From Colletes latitarsis (lineage: Eukaryota > Arthropoda > Insecta > Hymenoptera > Colletidae): a stretch of 64,000 nt of DNA. This document shows, one piece after another, positions 1 to 10,547 of this stretch. The translations under genes were made by a program, and so were the position numbers. How positions within the stretch are numbered: position 1 is the stretch's first letter; each line of letters starts with the position of its first letter. The notes beneath the pieces were generated by a model that was not told where the DNA came from, did no database searches, and was given only the letters and a program-made list of their open reading frames with translations. Location: contig NC_135137.1 in assembly GCF_051014445.1 (NCBI RefSeq), positions 24,491,501-24,555,500 of the forward strand, written 5' to 3'.

Positions 1-165
1 CCTGGAGAAACCAATTGGTTTTTCGTCATTCGAGGGTGCTTCAGGAGGTTGGGAGGCCGCCAGAGGAGAGGAGGCAAGCGGTCGAAGCGACGAGGCGCCA
101 TGCCCAGCGGACCGTTTTGTTTGTGTGGTTCCACCAGCTCATTCAAGCTGGTGGAGCCACACAAC

Positions 166-482
166 GGTCCGTATAGGCTGTCCTACAGGATGACACAGGT
201 GCTCACCGGGCATGGCTGCTTTGGTGAGTACCTGTGTCGTTTGGGAAGGAGGCGACGACGGTGTGCCACCATTGTGGAGACCCTCGGGACACGGCGCAGT
301 ACACGCTGGCAGCCTGCCCAGCGTGGGCAGATGAGGGCCGTGTCCTCGAGCTGGAAGTAGGAAGGAACCTCTCGCTGGCCACAGTAGGTGGCAAGATGGT
401 GGCCAGCGAGAGGGCATGGCAAGTGGTTGCCTCCTTCTGTGAGATAGTTATGTCACAGAAGGAGGCCGCGGGCGTCGAGTGA
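166..482 (+). pseudogene. R1-clade ORF2 C-terminus with a frameshift
   Basis: The translation contains YRMTQVLTGHGCFGEYLC and then, in another frame, a CX2CX8HX4C zinc finger (CHHCGDPRDTAQYTLAAC). It ends with ASFCEIVMSQKEAAG before a stop at 480-482. The same blocks occur in the same order at the C-terminus of the intact ORF2 at 57496-60678. The frame changes at about 240-247, where a G run looks one base short compared with the intact relative, so the product is broken. The start given is where similarity to the intact ORF2 becomes recognisable, not a real start codon. Confidence 0.75.
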
Positions 483-662
483 CCTGGCGTCCGCGGTGGA
501 GAAATCAGGGGGGTGGGGCATTTTGTCGTTCCCCCTGGGATGAGCCTCGACAGGCAAGGCGTGGCGGGGGACTCTGTAATGTCTCACTAGAGTTCCCAGC
601 CCCCCGCCGCAGCACCCGAGGACGGTCACCGTGGGGTTTTAGCCGGTAAGAGTCCGGCACTA

Positions 663-696
663 CCCCGAGGCCCTCCCCTACTTAAGGGCCTCGGGG
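663..696 (+). other. 3'-terminal hairpin of the R1-clade fragment
   Basis: A perfect 12-bp stem (CCCCGAGGCCCT at 663-674 with AGGGCCTCGGGG at 685-696) encloses a 10-nt loop. It lies just before the terminal CCCCACG and the A tail. The complete element has a 12-bp hairpin of different sequence in the same place (61137-61168). The shared shape with different bases suggests a structure used in reverse-transcriptase recognition; that role is inferred. Confidence 0.6.
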
Positions 697-735
697 TGTC
701 CATGAGGATTTCCCCACGTAAAAAAAAAAAAAAAA

Positions 736-1670
736 GGGAGATAAAATAAATCGTTGAATTTCTCACAGATCTTTGCTACTGATTGACACACTTCAATGTT
801 TAAATGATCAAAACGTAAGTTTTCGTTTAGTACGCGCAGTCTTTGATTTCTTTCATTTTCCTTTTGATTTGTAGCGAGGTTGTAAATGTGACAGTAGTTC
901 GGGATTGGTTCGATAAACAATTCGGGGATTGGAATTACTTGTGGTTTAAGTGACGTGTTGATAATAGTGGTAAAAGTTCTATTTTTGCAATGGACTTTTA
1001 CGATCGCGCTAGGTAATAGGAACGAATTTTCTTCGTTTAACTGTTGCGATGTTATTATGCCTTCTTCTATGCAATGAGGATTTATTAATGTAATGGGAAC
1101 CACAGTTTCTGTTCGTGGGTTGACGAGTATTGTCGAAATATGTTTTTGTGGGGTATTGCGAAGTAACGGAATAGAAAATGGTATGGACTCGAATGAGATG
1201 GAAGAGGTTGAATAGTCAATCTTAGCGTTATGAGTACGAAGGAAATCGTCGCCTAACAGTCCGTCGAAAGGAATGTTGGTTTGAATGTTGAGGACTTGAA
1301 AACTACCAATGATACTTTTATCGTGAACCTTTAATTCAATTTTTGTTTCGCCTAATGTCTGAATTGGAATATTGGGTACGATACCATTTAATACCATAGG
1401 ATTCTGAGTATCTGTATTGAAATTATAAATACTAGGTGCTTTAATTAAAGAGACGGCGGCACCAGTGTCGATTAAAAATTTTAAAATTCGATAGAATAGA
1501 ACACAAAGTTGGTCATTACCAACTGATAAAGAATTTGAAGAATTTATGAAAGTCTCATTGTATTGAACTCTGTTGTAGCGTCTTTTATTGAGATTGGGAC
1601 GTTCGGTGATTGTTGAGCATTGAGAAAATTTGAAGGTTGAGGATTCCTTTGAGTTGTAATATTAGAAAAG
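736..1670 (-). pseudogene. Gypsy-2 pol fragment: aspartic protease
   Basis: The minus-strand frame contains the retropepsin active-site motif LIDTGAAVSLI (about 1478-1446) and, further on, the second protease motif FDGLLGDDFL (about 1272-1243). Both are typical of Ty3/Gypsy proteases. The frame then enters the linker before RT (KFNDLFYLP) and is cut at 736 by the R1-clade A tail, so RT is absent. The frame differs from that of gag and overlaps its end, as expected for expression by ribosomal frameshifting. The upstream limit is the last in-frame stop near 1670 and no start codon is implied. Confidence 0.7.
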
Positions 1671-2647
1671 GGAGCATCAGCGGGATTTTGCCTTACAAAG
1701 AATCGATTTGGTGAACGATGGCTGGAGACAGGATTTGGGTAATTATTTGTAGAGTTCGAAGGTTGCTGATAGATACGCGTGGCGTATTGGTTTTGACGAT
1801 AACTAGAGGAATTCGGACGTTATCTTACGTTATTGTACTGTCGTTTTCGGCATTCTTCTATAACATGACCCAAGTTTTTACAGTACCTGCATTGCTTCGT
1901 TTCAGAGATAGTGTTATTTTGGTTAGGTTTATTAAAATTTACGTATCTATTAGTAGGAGGTTTCATTCTATTTTGATTTCTGTGACATTCACTTGTAGTA
2001 TGGTTGGTTCGCAGGCAGATTCTGCATTTTAAGGCGGAAAAATGTTCGTATTTCAAACGGAGAGCTTTTTCTTCTGCTACAGCTGCCGTAAGGGCACTAT
2101 TTATATTGTTAAAATCGCGGTACCTTAACATTTGAGATACCTGCGGATGTGCGTGATAAACAAAGCGATTCATGGTTAGCTCGTTAATTAAAGCTATTCT
2201 AACCGATAGTGAATTATCATTTGTTTCTGTAGCATAAATATTTGCGAGAATTCGTGACGAACGGTCTTCGAATCTTTGGTAGAATTGCGAAACATTTTCT
2301 CCTCTTTCTTGCTTAATTGAAGTTAATTCTTCCATTAACTCACCGAATGATTTTTTATCTTGGTATAGATTTAGCAAAAGTTCAGAAATTTCAACCCACG
2401 ATGTGAGATTACAGTGAATGTCGACTTGATCCCCTGCTTTACCAATGATTCTTTTCTTTACAAATACTAGCAAAATCTGTTCTTGTGAAGGAGTAGCTAA
2501 TTTGAATGTGGAATCAACTTGCTTTATAAATGAACGAAGTTTATAAGGATTGCCATGAAATCGTTCCGGTAATAGTTTGATTAATAACTCTAGTGAAAGA
2601 CGTTCTCTTCGTACTTGAGTTGTTGTGTTCACTTCGTCTTGAGACAT
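1544..2647 (-). pseudogene. Gypsy-2 gag with an in-frame stop
   Basis: This is the structural Gag protein of a Ty3/Gypsy element. From the ATG at 2647 a 275-residue frame contains a capsid-like helical region (motifs such as LLPERFHGNPYKLRSFIKQV) and two CX2CX4HX4C zinc knuckles (CRICLRTNHTTSEC and CRYCKNLGHVIEEC) for RNA binding. A TAA at 1822-1820 interrupts it. The same frame then stays open to a second stop at 1546-1544 and reads an Asn/Gln/Pro-rich tail. I read the TAA as a disabling mutation rather than the natural end, but Gag ending soon after the knuckles is also possible. Confidence 0.7.
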
Positions 2648-2929
2648 ATTGGAATTGGAAATATAGGAAGTTTCTTGCCGGAAGATTGAGTATTTGAATT
2701 TGAGTACTTACGATGCGACTTATTATTTCTCCTTCTGAGACTGATCCACGCTGGTGCTGGAGCTTGGGCAGATTTCTCTGGTCCCAGGAGATTCAACCAA
2801 GTCGATGGATCGGGTCGATGGATATTTCTGCCGAAGTCCCGATGTTCGTTACCCGCAACCCGTTGAGGTTGACACTCACGCTCAGTGGGACAATTGTTCC
2901 ATTAACACTGAGTGATTCGTAGTGTGTCG

Positions 2930-2950
2930 GGTGTCCTGCCGACTGCACCA
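2930..2950 (-). promoter_or_regulatory. Candidate primer-binding site of Gypsy-2
   Basis: On the minus strand TGGTGCAGTCGGCAGGACAC follows the LTR end after a few bases (AAAT). It begins with TGG, as expected for pairing with a tRNA 3' CCA end, and resembles the TGGCGCAGTCGG-type sites known in 17.6/297-like Gypsy elements. The tRNA identity is not established here. Confidence 0.55.
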
Positions 2951-2954
2951 ATTT

Positions 2955-3234
2955 TGTGTTGTGATCCGGGTGAGACACGTACACTCCGGGCACACATACG
3001 GAACGATGCGGAAATAACTGTTTTGATCGACCGCTACCGCAATACGGTTGAAAGTAAAAAGCCTGTGCTCTAATGATGCTGGTCCTTATATATTAGACTT
3101 TTCGCTGAGGAGGGTATGTCGGTGACCCTTAGTACCTGATGACTGACTGTCGATGACTCGTCCTGAATGAGACATTTGTGTACTTCGTCCAGGATTACTT
3201 AAGATAGAAATGTGAAAAACAAGACTCACTCAGT
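2955..3234 (-). repeat. Gypsy-2 5' LTR (outer edge uncertain)
   Basis: This stretch lies between the primer-binding site and the Tc1 remnant. The inner end reads ...CACAACACA on the minus strand. No coding signal is seen. There is no second LTR in the window to compare with, so the outer boundary is inferred only from where Tc1-like coding sequence begins. Confidence 0.45.
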
Positions 3235-3348
3235 TATTTTGGATGCAGCGGTTTCGATACGCTTATCCGCATTGAGTCATCAGGTTGGTCATCCAACAAT
3301 TTTATGAGCCGTAAAACGACAGAAGCGGGGAAAAAATACCATTCATAT
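3235..3348 (+). pseudogene. Tc1-like transposase, middle part left of the Gypsy-1 insertion
   Basis: A plus-strand frame reads DTLIRIESSGW and then KKYHSY up to 3348. It continues without loss as AKDHLKYNASFWDDVLFTD right of Gypsy-1 at 11911, if one copy of the 4-bp ATAT duplication is removed. This matches the usual order of Tc1-family transposases, where the end of the DNA-binding region precedes the first catalytic Asp. The N-terminal part is lost, probably to Gypsy-2. Confidence 0.55.
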
Positions 3349-3653
3349 GTAGGATTTAACGGAGAGAATATATTTGAGGAACAAATATGCAAAGAATATA
3401 ATTTTAATAAACGAATTAGGAACACACAAATTAGCAATTAACAATTAACAACACAAATTCAAATCACATTAATTGGCAACACAACTTATAATCACGTCTC
3501 TCTTTCACAATCACTCGTTTCCAACTCCTCGTTTTCTCGCTGTCCCTGGTTACCCATTCCTTCTCGAACAAAACACTCCCAAACCTTTTGCACATAAATT
3601 AACATTTAACAAAACTACAGCGTGGCACAAATATTCAATACAAATCTCCTACA
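3349..3653 (-). repeat. Gypsy-1 3' LTR
   Basis: This 305-bp direct repeat matches 11605-11910 at nearly every base. In minus-strand orientation it begins TGTAGGAG and ends in TCCTAC. The next base outside belongs to the ATAT target duplication. Confidence 0.9.
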
Positions 3654-3753
3654 TTCGGCCATACTGACCTTCACCCGCCTCGGATGAATATATCTTATAT
3701 TTAGGATTTAATCCTTCCCGGCCATTTTGACATTCATCCGCCCCGGATGAGGT

Positions 3754-4418
3754 TTACAAAATAAGCCATGGTTTCATGTATTCTGCACATGTTGATGTTG
3801 CCGAAGGACCTTCATGGAAACCTACTTTTTCTACATCATACGTGTCGTTACATTTAACTTTTGTAATGCGATATGGACCTAGATACTTTGCTCGTAATTT
3901 TCGTCCTGGACCTAATTGTGTACGCTTGATAGCTACAAGGTTATCTACTTCATACCTAATGGCTTTTTTCCTTTTTCGATTATATGTTTGACGATTTTCT
4001 TCCTGCACTTTAAAAAGTTGTTCTTTAACTCTTTTACGTAACTCGTTTCTGTTTTCATTAAATTGAGATAAAAATTCCTGTTCGACAAGGTCTTTTAGTT
4101 TAATATCAGTTTCATCATACATTTTTACCCCAAATAATAATTCAAACGGTGTCATATTGATACTTCTCTGAAAAGTTGAATTTAGCACGCGTTGTAATTT
4201 ATCTATATGCTTATACCATTTCGTAGGATCATTAATTGAAAGCTTTGTCAAAATCGGAATAATTGTTCTATTTAATCTTTCTACTTGACCATTAGCTCGC
4301 GGTAAGCCTGCTGTTATTTGTAAGCATTTAATATTTTCTTTCACACAATAATCTTTAAATTCTTTCGAAGTAAATGCTGTACCTCGATCTGATATAATCT
4401 GTTGTGGACTTCTGTTAA
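3754..4418 (-). pseudogene. Gypsy-1 integrase, C-terminal half
   Basis: The frame contains the second and third parts of the DDE integrase core. ISDRGTAF carries the second Asp and GQVERLNR carries the catalytic Glu. A C-terminal module follows with LGPGRKLRAKYLGPYRI, the GPY/F motif of Gypsy integrases. The frame ends at a stop at 3754-3756, close to the 3' LTR. Upstream it is cut by the TTAA-flanked element at 4415-6310. Removing that insertion together with one TTAA rejoins the frame to the N-terminal half at 6307 onward. Confidence 0.85.
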
Positions 4419-6310
4419 AGTACTAAGGGACTTTAACGTGGGTCCGGATGAGGGAACAGACAGGTAGAGAAACAGTTACAACTTTTACAAAAAAAGTTAA
4501 ATTTATTTTACAAAATATAATTTATTACAAAACTAAAATGTCAAAATAAATACAAAGGAAAACAAAAAATTGCGGAAAACACGGCTCACTTTTCCGGCCG
4601 GTCTCCTCTTTGCTTTCTCCTAATTCATTTACCTTGGTGGAGGCCTTCTGTAACACAATTGTACAGCAAAGTATGAATATTTTGCGGACAGCTTACACGT
4701 TAACGCGCGCGTCAGCTGCTTATCTCGCGCTCCAGCGACAGTCTAGTGTGTTTGGAGGGGAGAGCTGCCTGGCAATTTAGCGCTCTAACCAGTGGACTGT
4801 ATATTCTTTCTGGTCGATGAGATTCGTTTTTTACGATCTCACCGACGTGCACAACCGGGTAGATGAAGATCTCCTCCTATCTACCGGGTTCGCTCTCGCA
4901 ATGCCACGGACGGGAAACCAAATGGAGGTTGTAAGGCTCCAAGAGGCTATATCCCGCGAGCACGCTCACCGTGCGAGTGGCGTCTGGACACCACCTACGC
5001 AAGAGGACGTCTTGTCCTGGTTCGGCTCCCTCGTCAGCTGCTCCTCAGGAGGGACCTGCGGCCTGCCTACGCAGCTGCCTAGCCAGCGATTCCTTTCAGC
5101 CAGGAATGCCCGACAGCCAGCCGTAGCGGCCTCGACGGCGGCTCCTTTAATTCGAGGAACTGGCCTGCGGCTCGCCAGATTAGGACGAAATTCCCCTGCT
5201 AACCTATCCACCCTACTTTTACAGCCCAGTGTGGTCGACTCACAGCTGGTAGTAGGTGTAGAGGTGGGAGGAAGGCTCTTCGAACCCTTTGCTCCACCGT
5301 ACGCTTAGGCTCTACTTATTGTCCCCTCACGACGGTATATTGGAACGGGTTCTCCGAAGCCCGATGCACGGAGAGCACCACGAGGTGATATCCTTCCTGA
5401 ATATCTACCTTCCGGTTGCTCCTACGCCGTATAGCTCCAGACTGGTCGGTGAAACTTTCCACCCCACCGGTCGGTGTACTCTCTACGGTACACAGGACGG
5501 GTGGCTTCAGTGGGTTTCCTACGACTTCTACAAACGGTGAACTACCACCAGGCGATACTAGTATATCAGTATCAGCCTTCCAGTAGCTCTAACCGGATAA
5601 TTGGAAGAAGACTCAAGGCGATCGAAACCGAGTCTCCAACGTCGCAGTCGCATCCACGACCGGCAACGTTCAATCACACTCCTGCGTCTACGATCGCTTC
5701 ACACCCGGCGTGCCGTGCGATCGCTACAACAACAGGCAGATTGTCCTATCTCTGGGAAAATCTCAAGTCACGATGACGAGATTTTCCACTAAATTATTAC
5801 GCTGTCCACTTGCTGTTTCTATTTAAGAGCGAGCTTAGCTCACACTCTTCTGAGCTTCGATTGAAAACCGGAGCGAGATCGTAAATAGGTCTGCTCTGGA
5901 TCACCGACGGCTCAGTACTGAAGCGTGACGATCTGCAAGCAGCCACGGCCCCGGCTGGCTCCGTCGCGCAGGCGCAGTACTGGTTAGCGACGCATCGCGC
6001 TGCTGGGCCCCGGGCAGCTCCTCGCTGCGTGGCCACGGTGCGGCGCTGCCGCGTTTCGTCGATCGACCTTTCTTCGATAGATCTCGTTTCTCTCTCTTTC
6101 TCGTCGCTAGCAACACAATTCCTAGAATTTCTCTCAAAACTCGAGAATTCCCGTGAAGCTAACTGGAAAAAACACGTAAATAGCCGCGGTATACAAAACT
6201 GAACGATGGAAAATTTCCACGTCAGCACAACCATCTAGAATTCCGCGAATTCAATATAGATACGGGCATCGCGGCCGAGTTTCTCCGTCTCGGACTCACG
6301 CGATATTTAA
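4415..6310. mobile_element. 1.9-kb TTAA-flanked non-autonomous element, copy 1
   Basis: The insert of about 1888 bp lies between direct TTAA tetranucleotides (4415-4418 and 6307-6310). The integrase frame is continuous once it and one TTAA are removed, which proves the boundaries. It is nearly identical to 12579-14475. The ends begin AGTACTAAGGG and, on the other strand, ATATCGCGTGAG. A subterminal inverted motif CGTGRGTCCG (4437-4446 and 6291-6300) is shared by both ends. TTAA duplication is typical of piggyBac-type transposition, but no canonical CCC-starting terminal repeat or transposase is visible. Its short ORFs differ in length between the copies and match nothing I recognise. Confidence 0.75.
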
Positions 6311-7298
6311 TACTTCCAAAATTTTTTTTTTGTACATCTAATTTACATAAGACTTCTCTCGTCGTCGTCGACTTTGTCGGATACAACCAAATAAACTTAG
6401 TAAAACTATCAATAATAACAAAAATATGATTGTAACTTTTGCTTGTAGTATCTAATGGTCCTAAATGATCGATATGATATGTATGCAATGGAATATCAAT
6501 TTTTGTAAGTGGATGTAAGAAACCTTCCTGTTTGCTCTGTTTGTAATTTGCCATAATACACGGAACACAACTAGAAATATATTGCTGAATCTTTTTTTCA
6601 AGATTAGGTATATAATAATCTTGTTTTATAAATTCCTCTGTACGTTTCAACGCAAAATGTCCTCGTCGATGTGCTAATTGAATTATTTCGCCTTCTAACA
6701 ATTTTGGTACGACCAATAATTCTCGGCCATCCACAAATTTATATAACAAATTGTTGTGTATACAGTAATTATCATAAGGATGATCTTTTAAAATTTCCAT
6801 AACAGCTTTAATCTCTCCATCATTTTCCTGAAACTTTTTTATTTTAACATATAGAGGATCTTTAGTAATTTGAAAAACTGGATATCTACTTAAAGCATCT
6901 ACGTGTTTCATACGTGTGCCTGATCTATGTATAATCTTATAGTGATAATCTTCTAGAAAAAGAACCCATCGAGCAATACGCGGAACTAATTCTTTCTTAT
7001 TTATCGTTAATTTAACAGCAGCACAGTCAGTAACTATGGTAAAAGAAATTCCTAATAAATATACACGAAATTTTTCGTGTGCCCTAACGATAGCAAGAGT
7101 TTCAAGTTCATAACTACAATAATTTCTTTCCTCACATTTAGTCTTTCTACTCATATAATATACAGGATGAAATTGTCCGTCGTCAGGCGATTTTTGTATT
7201 AATACAGCACCATATCCATCTTTACACTCATCAGTATGCAATTCTGTTTCAAAATTCAAATTATATATATGCAACACAGGACTTTGTTTTAATTCCAA
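6307..7298 (-). pseudogene. Gypsy-1 RNase H and integrase N-terminal half
   Basis: The minus-strand frame starts in the RNase H domain (LHTDECKDGYGAVLIQ; the family usually has TDAS here) and passes LSRYPV. It then enters the integrase HHCC zinc finger (HRRGHFALKRTEEF ... SSCVPC) and the first catalytic Asp (HIDHLGPLDTT). It runs to the TTAA-flanked insertion at 6310; residues read beyond that belong to the insertion. Its upstream junction with the RT frame at 7289-7298 is a frameshift next to an A run and a T run, not a known programmed site, so I read it as decay. Confidence 0.85.
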
Positions 7299-9142
7299 AA
7301 ATGCCTTTTTTCATTATCGGTAAATTGAAATGTCCTGTCTTTTCGTAACAAATCACTTAATGGCTTTGCTATTAGTGAATAATTCATAATAAATTTACGA
7401 AAATAATCAGATAATCCCAAGAAACTTTGGACATCTTTTATCTTTTTTGGCTCTGGAAAAGTAAATACAGCCTTCATTTTCTCTTCTGATGGATAAATTT
7501 TCCCTGCTTCTACAATATGACCCAAAAATTCAATACCTCTTTTCATAAATTTACATTTTTTGAAATTTATTTGCAATCCATAGTCACTAGCAACTTGAGG
7601 AACTAATTTTAAACGTGATAAATTCTCTTTGTCATCTGAAGCTAAAATAATAACATCATCCAAATACAGTAAAACAATATCTTGATTAATTAAATCCCGA
7701 AATACACAATTTATAAATCTCTGAAAAACCGAAGGAGCGTTACACAATCCAAATGGCATTTTAATAAATTCATATTGTCCATTTTGTGTAACAAATGCAG
7801 TGTATTTCCTACTCTCTTTCTCTACTGACACGTGGAAATATCCATTTTTTAAATCGAGAGAATTAAACACTCGAGCGTTCTGCAATTTATCTAATAATTC
7901 TTCGATTAATGGAAGAGGAAATTTATCTTTTTCCGTAATTCTATTCAATCGCCGATAATCAATACAAAGACGTGGACTTCCATCTTTCTTTTTCACAACA
8001 ACTACAGGACTTGCATACTCAGACGTACCAGGCTCTACTATTCCATCCTTAATCCACTCCTCTACTTGCTTATGAATAGTTTCACCCTCTAGTTTAGGTA
8101 ATCTACGTGGTTTCTGACTAAGTGGTTGGTCATCTTTTAATCTTATACACATTTGTACGTTAGTTGTCTTACATTTTTTTGATTCATACGATAAAACAAC
8201 ATTTTTTAATTCTTCGCGTAATTTTTCATCAGTAACATGACTAGCATCTAATAACTGCTCTTTAGTAGAACTCATTTGCGTTAAAAACATAATCGAAGGA
8301 ATTTTCCTTATCGTTATACCCTGATTATCTATTTTGACTTCAGCCAAATTTAAAATATCAGTTCCAATTACTGCATCCATATTCATTACAGTATTTGGGA
8401 CAATATAAACAGTAGTTGGAAAATCATTGTTGTCTATCGTAAGAACTGTTTGTAAATATCCTAAGGGTATAGTCTCATATTTTCCAAAATCATTTAAGCG
8501 TATATGCGTATCGTATAAAGGAAAAGATTTTAATTTGTTATAAATATTTTCACGTATTAGTGTTACTTGACTTCCAGTATCTATTAATGCTTTTACACGT
8601 ATATCATTTATATAAACATCTTTAAACATATTACTTTTAAAGGGCGGTAAAATACAATTAACATTTGATCGTAACTGCACAGATGACTTACCCTCTCGTA
8701 CAACGGTACAATCGTTTGCTACATGCCCAAATTTTTGACATTTAAAACATTTTCTCCCCATTTCTTTGTAATAACAATCACTGAATACATGGCCTTTCCC
8801 CCCGCAGTTGTAACACCGAAGTTCCATCTTCTGCTCTCCTCCTTCAATATTCTTTGACGTATACACCTTCGAAGATTCCATTCTTGTTTTGTTTTCTTCT
8901 TTCCACCGTCGATATCCGTTTGTTTGCTGTAATCTTTTTGCGTTCCGAATCGTCTCGTAAAGTTTAAGACAATTCTTAAAATCCTGCAGTTTCTTGGCTC
9001 TAAATAAAACAAGTTTATTATTAATATCATCCTGTATTCCGTCTATAACGTACTTAATAAGAGCATCATCTTCCACATTGCCCTGAGAAGCTAATTCTTT
9101 CATTTTGAGAAAATATTCTTGAACAGTTTCGTCTGTCCTCAT
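7289..9142 (-). pseudogene. Gypsy-1 Gag C-terminus, zinc knuckles, protease and RT
   Basis: The 617-codon minus-strand frame covers, in order: the end of the capsid region (ETVQEYFLKMKELA), two CX2CX4HX4C knuckles (CYNCGGKGHVFSDC and CFKCQKFGHVANDC), an aspartic protease (ALIDTGSQVTLI) and a complete RT with PRLCIDYRRLN and the catalytic YLDDVI. Gag and Pol are in one frame with no programmed shift between them. The frame continues upstream across a TGA at 9148-9146 into the rest of Gag, and it is shifted at its end before RNase H. The ATG at 9142 is therefore probably not a real start. Confidence 0.85.
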
Positions 9143-9145
9143 TTT

Positions 9146-9874
9146 TCATTTAACTAACATTTCATGTAGTTCAGCACTATTAATTTTATGTGAAAACTCA
9201 TCACGTAGTAGAGATTTAAGTTTTCTCCACGTCGTGACAACACCTTCGCTCTGAATAAATAATTTTGCTATACCTGTCAAAGACTTTTTTGCAAAAATTA
9301 CTTTTTCTAACTCAGGTCATTGAAACAATTTTGCAACATCTTCAAAATCAGAAATCCATCCTTCTACAGAATATACACCAGTACCATCAAACTGACGAAC
9401 ACAATCTTCTACATCACGATAGCTCATACGAAATTTAAAGTGATCTCGTTTATTTAATGAAGAGAAATGTGTAGTATTGTGTAGTATTGATGTTTCAACA
9501 TTCTCACCCTGAACATCTTCAATGATTTCATCGTCTTCAGGATCATCTTTTGTAGTGGAACACAGAGAACGTAAATCCATTAAACCAGAACAAATTTTCT
9601 GAATCAAATCTTCTCGAGATCCTCTATAATCCAGGTCTAGGATGTTACAACAAGATACCAAATCGCCATAACTTAAACCAGTAGCATATGTAAATTTAGC
9701 TTTATGCTCTACTGAATCTGTATGAAATTGAAAGCGTTCAAAATCACGTATGCGTTTTCGATTTCCTCGGTCACCTTCAGTTTCGAAAATAAATTTGTGC
9801 AAAGCTTTTATGCTCGCAACAGATGCGTTATTAATTTTGTGCTGAATTTTCCCGATTTTAGCTAAAGTTTCCAT
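9146..9874 (-). pseudogene. Gypsy-1 Gag N-terminus with a DEK/SAP-like domain
   Basis: The frame opens at the ATG at 9874. Residues about 20-100 include ALHKFIF, FERFQFHTDSVEHKAKF and NILDLDYRGSREDLIQKI. This order and spacing resemble the N-terminal DNA-binding region of the chromatin protein DEK, which ends in a SAP-type helix-turn-helix. An acidic linker follows, then a capsid start (VEGWISDFEDVAKLF). Two in-frame TGA codons (9319-9317 and 9148-9146) interrupt the frame, after which it continues into the zinc knuckles and protease. Both could be CGA to TGA changes. The DEK comparison is from memory of the family and needs a profile search. Confidence 0.6.
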
Positions 9875-9917
9875 ACTAAAAGTGCTTAACTTTTCAGAAT
9901 TCTTAAAGAAATATATA

Positions 9918-10547
9918 CAGGGTGTCCGGCCACCCCTGGGAGAAATTTACATGAGCGATTCTAGAGGCCAAAATAAGACGAAAATCAAGAATACCAATTA
10001 GTTGATGGAGGCTTCGTTACAAAGTTATTAACGTTTAAAGTTCCGCCTGTAGAATGGCAATCTGCGTACAGCTGCGTTCGCGCGGAAGGTTGCGGCAGGC
10101 CAGTGCTAGTGGTTCTCACGCAGCATGAAAAATTCTACTTACCGACGCTATCGACAGCCTTAGATGTTTGTCCACTTATGGAAATGCGAACACCTTACGT
10201 TGAATAAGATTCAACCTCTCTTATGAAAATCCACAAGGGCATATTAAAACTCGCCCGACGGGATTTTCACAGAGAAAGGGTGAATGCCACTTCCGATACC
10301 ATAACGTTGTGCACAAAAATCACCCACACACGATCATACACGCCCCACGATCGTCCACAATGTCCGCAAGTATCCACAAATAATCCTTTCAGGCACTAAC
10401 CACTATGCAATTAAATAAACACGCACCGCGATTATGTTATTCGTGAGTGACTATGTGTACGTGCACCACGCTTGTTCCGAGTTACTTACGAATAGAAACG
10501 TTCTTAATTTTTCAAATACACTACAATTTAAAAATGTAAAATGGAAT
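9918..10547 (+). repeat. Left inverted arm of the foldback element
   Basis: Reading from CAGGGTGTCCGGCC this arm matches the reverse complement of 10912-11541 almost throughout. The match fades shortly after the block ACAATTTAAAAATG. Confidence 0.8.

Larger units (their letters stand above)
1..735 (+). mobile_element. R1-clade non-LTR retrotransposon, 3' end only
   Basis: The fragment carries the C-terminal end of an R1-type ORF2, a GC-rich 3' UTR and a 15-nt A tail (721-735). Its 3' UTR shares the block GGTCACCGTGGGGTTTT and the terminal block GATTTCCCCACG with the complete R1-clade element at 55234-61228, so the two belong to related families. The tail abuts minus-strand Gypsy-2 protease/pol sequence at 736, which suggests this element inserted into Gypsy-2. 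Its 5' part and left target duplication lie outside the window, so its true length and the duplication cannot be judged. Sequence 49-165 does not match the corresponding part of the intact ORF2 and may be rearranged. Confidence 0.8.
736..3234 (-). mobile_element. Gypsy-2: Ty3/Gypsy retrotransposon, 5' part only, degenerate
   Basis: Read on the minus strand the order is 5' LTR (about 3234-2955), a primer-binding site (2950-2930), a leader (2929-2648), gag (2647-1544), then aspartic protease and the start of pol (about 1670-736). The element stops at 736 where the R1-clade A tail abuts it. RT, integrase and the 3' LTR are not in the window. The outer edge of its LTR against the Tc1 sequence near 3234 cannot be placed exactly because the partner LTR is missing. 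Confidence 0.7.

Noticed and set aside
4817..6234. ORFs of 80-160 codons inside the TTAA-flanked element and its copy at 12981-14399
   Set aside because: Small differences between the two copies alter their ends, no known domain is visible, and no consistent start or composition supports coding.
7289..7298. RT/RNase H frame change in Gypsy-1 as a programmed frameshift
   Set aside because: Ty3/Gypsy elements do not shift frame between RT and RNase H, and a one-base change next to a homopolymer is the simpler explanation.
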